NCBI RefSeq assembly: GCF_030269925.1
Contig: NC_085123.1
Coordinates: forward strand, 6,758,001-6,822,000
Source: Bombyx mori
Lineage: Eukaryota > Arthropoda > Insecta > Lepidoptera > Bombycidae
Length of the DNA stretch: 64,000 nt
Reading direction: 5' to 3'
How positions within the stretch are numbered: position 1 is the stretch's first letter; every line of letters begins with the position of its first letter. Positions 36,839-47,774 of the stretch are shown here, piece by piece. Both the position numbers and the translations under genes were made by a program. The notes under the pieces were generated by a model. It was given only the letters and a program-made list of their open reading frames with translations, was not told the origin of the DNA and did not search any database.

Positions 36839-39560
36839 GTCCATTCCCACCTGTGCCACGAATTAAAATGCATTCCTTTTACATTTTATGAACGCGATCG
36901 TACGAGTGCCCGTGTTGACCGGAAATTAGCTTTGAAACTCAGGGTCGCAACGAATTTTAACAACTAGACTTAGTAAGTGTCCTATAAAATGTGATGTATG
37001 TAACAATAATGTTTTAGATCGTGTATATTTTTGTGTGTTTTATTTAGATTAAGAATAGAGGCATTCGTTAAATGTTATATCCATTACATATTCTATTTAC
37101 AATGTTCAAACGTTGATATATTATATGAATAAATCTATAAGATATCACAAACTATCAATAGATCAATATTGGACTGTTTGAATACTTGTTTTTATTATAA
37201 ACTTTTTTTATTTATTGACCACTCATGATATATTTTTTATTTATTTTCCAATATAATTATTTTAAGTCTTAGTCATTCTTGTTACTTGATATTGATTGCA
37301 TTTCATGTGATAATTGAATGAAATGTAATCAATATTTAGATTTTACCTTTTGACATTTTTATATGCTATTTATTATACATAAATTATAGGTTTAAACAAG
37401 CAACGAAGGACTGAAATATGCCTACAATGTTATAATCAAGAAAGGTTTTGTTTCTATTGTTTATTTACCGATATTGATATGTATAATTAAATAATTTGTA
37501 TTGCAAGTACAAATAAATATAATAATATTCTTCAAACGAAATATGTTAAGGCGCACATATCATTTACAATTTGAGGCTCAAAATTGTATTAGGCATAGGG
37601 AATAAGTTTATATGAAAGCATATTATTAAGGAAGTGCTTGTAACATTTTTCGAATGCTAATTTTAAGTACAATAATCATACAATATTGTTGATTTTGTAT
37701 TTGATGTTTTATCTATCGGATACGTGATCTCGATTCTCTATTGGTGTACGTACGGTTTGGCTTTACTTGTTTTCGATTTAAAATTATATGTGGTTATTAA
37801 TGTAATGAATGATTTATCGGCTCATGTAAATTTCACTCGAATTGATAATTTTTATAACAAGTTTACATGATTTTACTAAGATGTTGGAAACATTTTAATT
37901 TGATGAACGCGGAGTCTTGATGTAAGAAGTACGTGTATATATCTTAACGTACGAGTTAAATGTCAATTTAAATGATTTTAACATATTGTCGTGGGTGTGA
38001 GCCCACTTGTCAGAATTAAAATCCAAAGTGCAATGTTTTTACGTTAGTGTAAATAATGAAATGTAATTTGATAAGTATAAAGTTCCACATTAATAGCACA
38101 CAGCGAATGGGATGTATGATTACAATATGCATTTTGAATTTTGCCAAAGGATAATAAAATATATGTATGATTAAGACATTATTACAAAGCAGAAAATAAC
38201 AAATCGAAAACGATATTCTAAATTTTTTATAAGTTCTTGTAAAGATGACCAAAAATATGTGTTTACGAGATTGAATCTACATATAAATGTAATCTTGATG
38301 TATTAATAAAATGTATTAAAACAACATTAAATTTAAAAACTTCAATTTAAAAATTTAAAAAAATACAATTTTATTGTAATGTTAAAGAAAGATATTATAT
38401 AATTTATTCGAGAAAATTATATCTTGTACATAATAGTATAGCCATACTTAGATTTTCAATATAAAAAATATTTTTATTATTATATTACGGTACAAATGTT
38501 TTTACTTAAGAAACCTGAGTTGGTCAGTCTGAAAATATGTTAAAAAAGACTGACCACTAGCAATATACTGTGTTCTGATAGATTTAACTATGTAAAATGC
38601 GCTGTGATGGGCGGTGTACTGTAAGCAAATTAATACTGTGATACATGTGTACCAATTGATGTCATCGAGTGTTACTCTTATAGGAATGAGCTAAATTGAA
38701 TTTCATTAAATAAAAAAGGAGTCGTAGACGTATGTGTAGCTCTTATATAACGCTTTATTTTAGCAAGAAAGTCTTCTCTACGATTTAGTTGTGATATTAA
38801 TGTGGAACAAAATTACTAATTCTAAATAGTTATTTGAAGATGCATTTGTTTGAGCTAGCCCTTTGAATAATGTTTATTTTTTGAAAACTTTACGCTTTCA
38901 TCGAGATCAGTAGTTAATAATAAAAAAAAACATTTAAAAAAAATAGGATTTGATGTTGTCTTAGTAAGGTTTTGATCTCGTTAAAAATGTCCTGTTTTCA
39001 TTATATGTATGATCTGTGTGGAATCCTACCCTAATTTGTAAGTAACTGCCAGTTCGCATTTTTAATTAATATATTGTGAATGAAATATTGCCAGTAAATA
39101 ATTATATTATACTGTTGCTATTTTTAAGTTTTTTTTTTGTTTAGTTTTATTTTTCTGACCAATAAAATTGCATAAAATGAAAGTTAGAATAGCGATATTC
39201 TTAAAAAAAAAATCCCTGAAATTATAAGTTGATTTCTTTGAGACTGTAAGCTAATATTACAAGTAATTTTTAGCGTGTCGTCTTCTATGTGACCAACGTT
39301 TCTTTTTAATGTCTAAGCTTAAGGTAGTATTAGGCACACACTTGTAAGAGATGTACGAAGATTATAGTTTTACGTCTGCATCTTCGTAATTCTGTGATCA
39401 TTTAATTTTTGTTGTCGTTCCAACTAGTGAATCATTGGATGTATGAAGGTAGATCATTTCTTGTCAGTATTGCATGGAATATGAATGTAGTGTTGGAAAA
39501 ATAAATATTATTTTTATAGATTGCTTGTGTTATTTTTTTATACCATTAATATTGGAGGTT
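36839..39560 (+). other. MARF1 3' UTR and downstream AT-rich sequence
   Basis: Repeat-poor, AT-rich, with no exon or known family. The first AATAAA after the stop is at 37128-37133, 290 bases on; several more follow, up to about 39500. How much is transcribed cannot be told. The inverted 10-mer 'tggtcagtct' / 'agactgacca' lies near 38520-38558. Confidence 0.5.
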
Positions 39561-39890
39561 AAGAAATTTTGTGCACTTGTAATTCATACATTGCAAATAC
39601 CTTCAAGAACCTGTTGGATTTTTATAACTACTCAATTTTATTGTAAAATGGATGCCCACCCCTGAAATATCATGCACATAGTTCAACAGTGCTGTTCATG
39701 GCCTATAAACGACTAGACATATCTAGACACCATAGACCATAGTGGTCCTCGAGGTAATTATTCCACTGATGCTCTGGCCTTCAAAGGTTCACAAAGAAAA
39801 CTATTATAAATCTAAAGCTACCTTCTACTCAAATGAGAGCATTGGTGAGAAAAGAACCTGCAAAAACACTTGACTTGTTGGTCTTGATGT

Positions 39891-40619
39891 AGACTGTTGA
39901 AGCTTTTTTTTTTTTTTTTTTTCCGGGCCGAGGGCCGAACCTCCTACGAGGTCCCCGCGCCTAGGGGGCGCGCGGGGTATGTGAGACTCAACGATCTGCA
40001 GGTGTTGAGAGCAGACCGCGGGCCCAAGGAATTTAGGGCCCACCCACTAAACGACTCGCCTGCACTCTTACACCCGGCGTCCGATCTCCGTCCGGGGTCA
40101 AAACCCGGTCAGAGTAGGGGGGTTCCCGCGGTCAACACTACAACCAGACACGCGGCGCCACCCCGAGGACGCCCGACCGACGGGTCGTCGAGGCGATAGT
40201 CGACGACCAACGACGTCAGTCTCCGCGGTACGGCGGCCCTTCAGGCCGCCCGGGCGATGCCGCTGGTGTTCCGGGATACCCCGCTGGGCCAGAACCAGCC
40301 TGCCGGGTCGGAACGGGACGAAAATGCGGACCGCATCGCAGTCCGCAGCCGCCGACGCGTCGTCCCGTCCTCCTGGTGCCAGCGCGCTAGAGTGACGGTA
40401 GCGTGCGGCGCAGTCTCAGCCCCCTTAGGTCGCCCCGTGACCATCACCGGGAGGAGACTGCCTTCTCATAGGGGCTGGAGCTGGACAAACGCCCTCCTCC
40501 GAGCCCCGGCTCGACGGCGGCGGCACGGCGCCGAGAGGGAGGAAGAGTTCTCCCTCTCCCGTTCCGCCGCCTCCTTCTGCGAGATGGTGGACTCGCAGAA
40601 GTCGAAGACTGTTGAAGCT
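39891..40619 (-). mobile_element. R1-clade non-LTR retrotransposon, 5'-truncated
   Basis: Bounded by the identical 14-mer 'agactgttgaagct' at 39891-39904 and 40606-40619. It is inserted on the minus strand with a long A tail next to the left repeat. GC-rich throughout, unlike its surroundings. At its 5' end (minus strand from about 40603) the frame reads FDFCESTISQKEAAERERE and then an Arg-rich tail before a stop, which resembles the C-terminus of ORF2 in TRAS/SART/R1-type elements as I remember it. The rest is 3' UTR. The plus-strand open frames here are by-products of the GC content. Confidence 0.85.
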
Positions 40620-40835
40620 AGACCAGCCTTTCTGCCGCTTTTAACCAGCCAAGACTATTAATGTTCTCTGTATAATGGTTCATCACCACAAGAGTAAATG
40701 TTCTTACTAATATTCACAACAGGAGGCACAAGGTAGATGGACTACCTAACTAGTTATTTACTTACAAAAAATAAGGTTAGATTGGTATAAAATATTTAAA
40801 CATAAACAGAAAATAAAGACAGAGGATTATGAATA

Positions 40836-40841
40836 TTTATT
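40836..40841 (-). terminator. NDUFB10 polyadenylation signal
   Basis: AATAAA on the minus strand, 43 bases after the NDUFB10 stop codon. Confidence 0.7.
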
Positions 40842-40884
40842 GCAACAACAAGTTTTATCTACTATTTATAACTGATTTAAATGA

Positions 40885-43054
40885 TCACTTTGTAAGGTCT
40901 GATAAGGGACCATTGCGTCGTTCCCAGACCATGCGATGCTTCTGCTTCATGTAAGCTTTTCGCGCATCACCATAAGCACCGAGGTCACCATCTGAAATCG
41001 AATATGAACAGTGTTTAAAATGTCATCACTGTATGAGAGCCCGCAATTAATAAGTTAACATAAACAATAAAAGAGTATTTCTTTCATGTCTTTATCATAT
41101 GCCTATTTTCCAATTCTATGTTTTAATGCATTTCCGAATTAACAAATAGATACAAAAAATATAGTGGTGGAAATAGAAAACATATTAAAAATAATTGCAA
41201 CATCAACAATATCAATACCATGATGTCAGTGACCAAAGACTTTTTGCTCAACAAAGGTTTATAGTACAGAGGCAGTGGAGTTTACTGCCATATAATGACA
41301 TAGACAGCAATCCATTGATATTGTGTCACTTCATGAGACCAACTGACAAATATTAGATAATCCTACCTTTCACACAGGATCTCTGATTTCTTAGAATATT
41401 ACAATCTATAATTGATATATCTGAGAAATAATGTTAACTCGATTTTTCAAGTATGTTATCTCTCTTATTAAAATAAATTAACCCTAAAAACAATCAGACC
41501 GGCCTTACCATTCTCAAGAAGGAAACTATAGGAAAATGAATGTTATAAAATTCAATAGTACACAGGGTTGAAGTTATTGTTGTCTAAAAGACATTTCTTT
41601 ATATAGCTTAACATTTATACACAACACCTATTATTGTCCTGTTCCACAGAAAGTCATGCATTCTGCTTTGCAAGGTGGGGTGGCCTCTGCATAACCCAAC
41701 AGATATTTTTTCCTTATATTTAAAAGTGGGTGTAGGGTTACTCATGCTGCTGTGTCACATGGTAGGCTCTGAACTGATCTGGTGCAATTAAAGAAAAAAA
41801 TTGTAAGGTCCTTTATTTCATTCAATTCAATGCTTTTTACTTAGACATGTCATTTTTTTTTTATTGCTTAGATGGGTGGACGAGCTCACAGCCCACCTGG
41901 TGTTAAGTGGTTACTGGAGCCCATAGACATCCACAACGTAAATGCCCCACCCACCTTGAGATACAAGTTCTAAGGTCTCAAGTATAGTTACATATACATA
42001 TATTTGATAAAGCATAATTAAAGAGTATCCCAAATTATGAATTACATACATTTAATGAACCAAGCTTCCTCAGCAGACTTGTACTTGTCCCAAAGAGACC
42101 TGCATTTAGTTGCATGGTCTGGTTGCTCATACATCATGCAATCTTCATAGCGTTGCCTAAGAATGCTTAATATCTCAGAGTCTACTGCCCTAAAATGAAA
42201 TATATTATTATAATAGACTAGCTGACCCGGCAGACTTCGTGGTGCCTCAATCTATAAATAAAAGACCTAAACTTTTGTATAAAATAAACTTAAAACAAAC
42301 AAAAGGAATCCGGCTGACAAGGGACACATCAAAGGAAAAACAACATTATTTTTATTTAGCTCCAAGCATTTTCATATTTATTTACCTTTTAAACCTTCTC
42401 TGGACTTCCACAAATCATTCAAGACCAAAATTAGACAAATCAGTCTAGCCGTTCTCGAGTTTTAGCGAGACTAACGAACAGCAATTCATTTTATATATAG
42501 AGATAGATAGATAATTTCACTTTCATACAACTATTAAAATTAAATGTAAGTCTATATTCAGTTATAGTTCTCCAGCAGTTTGAAGGAGGATGGAAAATAA
42601 ATTCATGCCTAATACAACAAATTGAAGAGTTATTACAAAATATTTAATGGAACAATTGGCTATTTTCCAAAGACTGTCCGTTATTTTACCTAGTTACTAA
42701 GTAGCATATTATTAACCTGATTATGATATTAAATGAATGTGATTTAGCTAACCTGTCTCGTTTAAATTGAGCATTAGCCTCAAAGTCGCAAACGACGTCG
42801 TCGTCGTAGCACTGGTCAATAGTCGGTACACGACGGTAGTTTTGATGATACCAAGGGTACTTCTTCTGGTTTGGTTCGACAACAGTTTCTGCGTACAATG
42901 AAAAAATTACTCACTTACATAACAACACACTAGTTTTATGATATCAAATTAACCCACCTCGGAACCATGTTACCGGAGCATCGACTGTATTGTAGAGAGC
43001 ATTGCAAAATGCTCTAAACACATTATCATCAGGAGGATTTCCGTCTTGTACCAT
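40885..43054 (-). CDS. NDUFB10: NADH dehydrogenase 1 beta subcomplex subunit 10 (PDSW), 4 exons
   Basis: Exons from the start: 42958-43054, 42753-42888, 42050-42189 and 40885-40991, all GT-AG and in phase; 159 residues against 172 in human. This is an accessory subunit of mitochondrial complex I on the intermembrane-space side, imported through the disulfide relay. The diagnostic cysteines are present: Cys59-X6-Cys66 and Cys95-X11-Cys107. Other conserved segments are PWYHQNYRRVPTIDQC (44-59) and GDLGAYGDARKAYMKQK near the C-terminus. There is no cleavable presequence, as expected. Intron 2 holds an 'agctgacccggcag' repeat and intron 3 a reverse Bm1. The start is the first ATG, close to the beginning of exon 1. 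Confidence 0.97.
41856..41993 (-). mobile_element. Bm1 SINE tail part
   Basis: Reverse 3' portion from 'attgcttagatgggtggac' to 'ctcaagtatagtta', in NDUFB10 intron 3, about 57 bases before exon 3. Confidence 0.93.
42217..42505 (+). repeat. dispersed repeat, 'agctgacccggcagacttcg' family
   Basis: Second copy of the repeat at 9466-9730, ending in 'atatatagagatagatagat'. NDUFB10 intron 2. Confidence 0.75.
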
Positions 43055-44220
43055 ATTAAAATTGAGATATCGTTGTTTAAATTTTATTAAATGTTATTTG
43101 TCTTCTCGCCCCTTCTCTCATCTGTCAGTTTTGACAGCTGTCATCTCGTTTCTCGCTTTAGTTTCATTTGACTATCGGATAGGCACAGGAAAATACACCC
43201 CAAACAGGTAAACCTTAATAACAAAGAGACAGCTCATTTCTATTGTTCCAATTCCCGCCAAAAAGTCCAGCCGTGTATTTATCAGTAATTTTGTCAAAAA
43301 AACTATATCAAGAATCATCCTGCAGTGACGTTGCTATACCATCTGAGGCCCGTGGCAAATCGGATGAGGCCCCAACATAAAATGATAGCGTTGTAATTAA
43401 ATGTTAATAAAGTAACGAAGTAGTTAGGTACGCAACAGTATTACTGTGTACATTAGTTAAACGTACAAATTCTAAAATGAAGTTTCGTCATACGATTTCA
43501 TAAAGCGTTTAAATCATATTAATTAATTTTAATTTGTATACGATCTATAATCATAATTAAATATAATTGGTTTTAAGACATTATGTTAAATATCTTTTTT
43601 TAAGTATATTTTGTTCAATATGTTACTTTATTTTATGGCCATGGCTTTTCCCAGTCCCGCCACCCTATATTTATTCCATATTATGGAGGGATGAGCTATT
43701 TTCAATAATATTATGCTTAAAATTTGTCACAAAATAATATTATTGTACAGTCTATGCTCTTAATTTTTGGCAGAATGTTGGGCCGCCAACTTCGCCAAGT
43801 GCTTGTTCTATGCGTATTCATTCTGCGGAGATTAGAATGAAAATGATGGTGAGGAATAAGTACCTATAAATAATAGTTTTTTCTATTGTTCCCTCTGTGC
43901 CTTCCTAACCCATTAATCCGATTGTGCCAAATTTTATTAATGCTGTCTAGTCAAGTCAAGGGGAGGTTTCTAGTATTATATGTCATATTTTTCAGAGAAA
44001 TTCTACTTAACTAGGAATTGGAATGGAATTTGGCGTTTGCCGGGACTGTTAATACATTAAAATTTTGCTTTGTAGCGCTAGCAAACAATTCGCCGTTGCT
44101 ATCGTCAGTCGGTATACACAAATAATTTAGCTATATATTATTCTGGTCATAATTAAACTTTTTTTTGATATTTCCATACATATTCTTTTTTTTATTTTTT
44201 AAATAAAAAAATAAAGAAAT
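43055..44220. other. NDUFB10 upstream region
   Basis: Holds the NDUFB10 promoter. No exon or repeat from the families above was recognised. Confidence 0.5.
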
Positions 44221-44224
44221 ATTT

Positions 44225-44468
44225 ACTAACAATCACGCCACGTTAACTAGTCCCGTGATAAGTTCGTAAAGAACTTGTGTTACAGGTACCAGATAACGGA
44301 AATAAATGTAAGATTTTTATTATACACATTCATATATTTAATATACATCCATAACCCTGGAAAATACATTTATATTTATCATACAAATATCTTCCCTTGG
44401 CGGGATCCGAGCCCGCGACCCCCTTGTGTAGTGACCATGTCACTTACCACTACACCAGACGGCCGTTA
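44225..44468 (-). mobile_element. tRNA-like SINE, not Bm1
   Basis: The right end read in reverse is tRNA-like: 'tctggtgtagtggtaagtga' (A-box region), then 'cgcgggctcggatcccgcc' (B-box region). The rest is an AT-rich body starting near 'cttgtgttacaggtacc'. I recall related lepidopteran SINEs; the family name is not assigned. Confidence 0.6.
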
Positions 44469-44696
44469 AATAATAGATATAAATATTACTTATAATTACA
44501 TATAAATCAATACTTTTTTTCTCAAACAGCATTTATCTTTTATTCAAATTTTCCATTTGCATTCCGTTTAGAGGGATAAAATGGCGTTTTCCATTACATT
44601 CGACTACAGCGTTGCAGCGCCTTAATAACTATCCACGTACTGACGAATATTTAAGCTGGGTGACCACGCCACATTAATAAACTAAGGATATCTTAG

Positions 44697-45435
44697 TTTA
44701 CTTTAGTTACTTCCACAGTGTCATGTCCTATGGCATTTTGCTATGGGGCAATGCGGCCGATGTAGAAATGATATTTATTCTGCAGAAAAGAGCTATACGT
44801 GCTATTTATAACATGCACTCAAGGGAATCCCTGAGGGAAAAAATTAAAGAAATTAAAGTTCTCACTATGCCATCCCAGTACATCTTTGAAAATTTGATGT
44901 ATGTTCGTAAACATATTGAGGAGTTTCCTAAAATGTCGGACATACATAATAGAAATACTAGGAACAAACACAAGCTTGTTGTGCCGAGGAGTAGGTTACA
45001 TAAGATACGAAATTCATTCGGGTGTTTGTCTGTGCGCCTGTACAACAAAATCCCACAAGATGTTCAGAACCTACATATACATAGGTTTAAGAAAACTATT
45101 AAAGAACATCTGTGCAATAAAGTTCACTATAAGGTCAATGATTATCTAGAAGATTGCACAAAGTGGGAATGAGTTGCTCGCTCCGGGCATTTCAATATTG
45201 TAATAATTGTTATGTTATTATACTCATGTGAAAATGAATATTAAAAAAAAACTAATATTAAAAAAATAGTCTAATATTAAAAGAAAAAAAAAACATGCCC
45301 GCTGAGTTTCTTGCCAATTCTTCTCCGGACGGAGGCCAGTTCTTGTGAATTGGCGATAGTTCTTTTGACGTTCAACAAGTATGTACTTTCATTTATGTGG
45401 AATAATTTTTTTTTGATTTGATTTGATTTGACTTA
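44697..45435 (+). mobile_element. CR1-like LINE, 5'-truncated, with reverse transcriptase C-terminus
   Basis: An open frame of 149 codons from ATG 44723 to 45172 (a few codons also open upstream) begins MSYGILLWGNAADVEMIFIL and continues with LQKRAIRAIYNM. This is the C-terminal end of a CR1/Jockey-type LINE polyprotein after the reverse transcriptase core. A 3' UTR follows (about 45290-45420, also found reversed at 35863-36025) and ends in 'gatttgatttgatttgact'. The catalytic YADD-containing part is lost, so it cannot transpose by itself. Confidence 0.85.
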
Positions 45436-45439
45436 CTAG

Positions 45440-46049
45440 GCCTGCCGCTAGGCGCTTCACCGCATGTAAAACTGACAATGCTACCCCTTCTTTACCTTTT
45501 TGTTTATTCTACTATGTTTCTGGAGAGGAATTTCATGTTGGATAAGGATAATTTAATGTTACACGTTGGGGCTGGGGATAAATAAAACTTTCACTGAAGT
45601 ACAAAGTAAAACTATAATATTTATCGCACAAGGAATACTTTACATATCGCAATTCACTTCTTCTGCTTCGTTTCAGGTGATCCGTTCGCTGTTTCGCTTC
45701 GAGAAGAACCGATTACTAGTTGCCTTCGTGTCTCTCTTCTCTACAACGCGTTTATAGTCGACACGACAACTCTATAATTATCGAGAACATTCCCCACAAG
45801 GCGAATCGTTTCTATATACCTATGTGTTTCCGCTATGTGATAATAGATAGCGTTACACTTCTCAAGCGTTCTCGATATTACTAGTACTTTTAATATTCGT
45901 TTCTGCTATTCTCCGACACATGGCGCCACTCTTAACGGCGTTACATTAATCATATTTTAGATAATTTATTTACGATATGAACTGAAATATCTGCTTATGC
46001 TTAATGCTGTAAATTTCAACTAAACTTTAAACGGATATTGATTTAAAAA
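45440..46049. other. spacer, nothing recognised
   Basis: Unique-looking AT-rich sequence after the CR1-like element. The short open frames have no domain. Confidence 0.4.
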
Positions 46050-46490
46050 TTGACACGTTGAACGCTACATGAAAAATAGAGTATTTTCATTCAGGCCACG
46101 GGGCTTACCGGTATGCGTTATCTTACTGAGCTGTTCGGGCAATGATGGTCACCCGTGAGATACGTGAGGGTTCTAAAGTAAACACTTCCTACAACAAGCC
46201 TTAGATTGCAACTATCAAACAAAACGCGCATGGAAGTGAGCCCCGTGGCCCTTTAGCTGAACCGAACGCCTAGGTTTTCAAATCGAATAGAAAGTTGTAG
46301 TTCTTATCAAGATTATGGCCTTTTAAAATAACTTAAAAACTAGACGATAAAAGTCGCTAATTTTTATCTTCCGAGCAAATGATCTCGGTTAATGATAAAT
46401 ATTACTGATTCCCTTGATTTTGGCTTGGCCTGATTGGTATATAGTACACTCTAGGCCCACCGGTGGGCGGCATGGCGTTCAACGTGTTAA
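46050..46490. mobile_element. piggyBac-like non-autonomous element
   Basis: Ends are inverse: left 'tgacacgttgaacgctac', right 'ggcgttcaacgtgttaa'. Both are followed inward by 'aggcc/ggcccaccgg' type sequence. A TTAA stands at the right edge; the left edge is 'attg'. No transposase frame. Confidence 0.5.
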
Positions 46491-47774
46491 TCAAATCAAA
46501 TGTTGTTGCTCTAGACCCAGACCTCGTGTGACTAGGTCTATGTTTACTGAAAAATAAAGTTCACTTCACCAAGAGTGACAAAAAAGTGTTATCAGAACGC
46601 GTTCACATATCCAGTTACATCAAATTTTATAAAATAATGATGATATTATATTCTTTGGATGTCAGTGTTGCAAATGTAACCCTTTGAAATATTTATTCGT
46701 ACATACTTTGTATACTTGTACACATTTAATAATGGTAAAAATTTACATATAAATACATTATAATTACCTACCTAGTTAACGGGTCAGTAACAAAATAGAA
46801 GATCAAAAAACTTTTTTTATCATATTTTAGCTTAATAATCATACATACAAACAATAGGATTACACATATTGCTAAATATGCCAAATATCTGAAGGCGTTT
46901 TCAATCATCAATGATAAATCACAAATAATTAGAAGATAACGAAGATAACTATCATTTGTTTGAAGCTTTAATTCTAATATTTTCCCTGGTCAATTGAAAG
47001 TCGAAATTAATGAAGTTTTTCGTTTACTCTAATATTGAAAGCTACCTCTCTCTATATCTACCTACACAACTGCTTCAGTCAAATGCAAATTCAAATCAAT
47101 CCATCCGGATTTAATAGCCTCGCATTGCTTGTTCAGTGTCGTATAGATAAAGTACATTAAAACACATCACATGGAAATGCCGCCTAACTAATGTAATCCT
47201 TAGAGTTCTGCAATTTTTACTAGGATACTTACATTGAACGGATTTATAACACATTGAGCGTGGGGTTGAGGCACGCGTGCGCCCTATGTTTCTACCATTC
47301 GGGTTGCTAGACGGCTTCATCGTCGAATTATAGTGGAAATTTTGAGAAGAACAGAGTTGCTTATTCAATTTAAAGTACGCTTAACGCATCCGTTTTAGTA
47401 CTGTTTGTTTTAGAAACTTATTATTTAATTTTATCTCTTTATACTGACAATTTCTTTTACTTGAAGTATGTTAGTTCCGATTAGTTCCGAAGAGTTATTT
47501 TGACGTCGTGTTCGTTGTAGTAATGATCATATGGTATCATGCAACCCGAAGTTTGAAGGAGAAGTGTTGTCAGTCGAACATTGAGAGTTCCCTGTTCCGC
47601 AGCCGCCAGTCTGGGGGAAGGCGTCGTGTTGTGAGTGTTGTGACGCGGGCCTTCGTCACAGTTAGTGGTATGGCGCTTCGGTCCCAGGCTGTGATGACTC
47701 AGTAGTCAGTAGCGTGGCGCGCGTGTTAGCGGCCGCTTTTCGTCCAGTGCCCATGTGATATTAATGTCGGCACG
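46491..47774. other. upstream region and 5' UTR of the 47775 gene
   Basis: From about 47500 the sequence becomes GC- and CpG-rich up to the ATG at 47775, as expected of a promoter-proximal 5' UTR. The part before 47500 shows no recognised repeat or exon. Confidence 0.5.

Noticed and set aside
38520..38558. Hairpin 'tggtcagtct' / 'agactgacca' as a transcription terminator
   Set aside because: Intrinsic terminators of this kind are bacterial; here it is a chance or weak 3' UTR hairpin.
40241..40661. Open frames of 68-134 codons in a GC-rich block
   Set aside because: They lie inside a retrotransposon fragment bounded by a 14-bp target duplication and match no protein; only the minus-strand tail at its 5' end is real element code.
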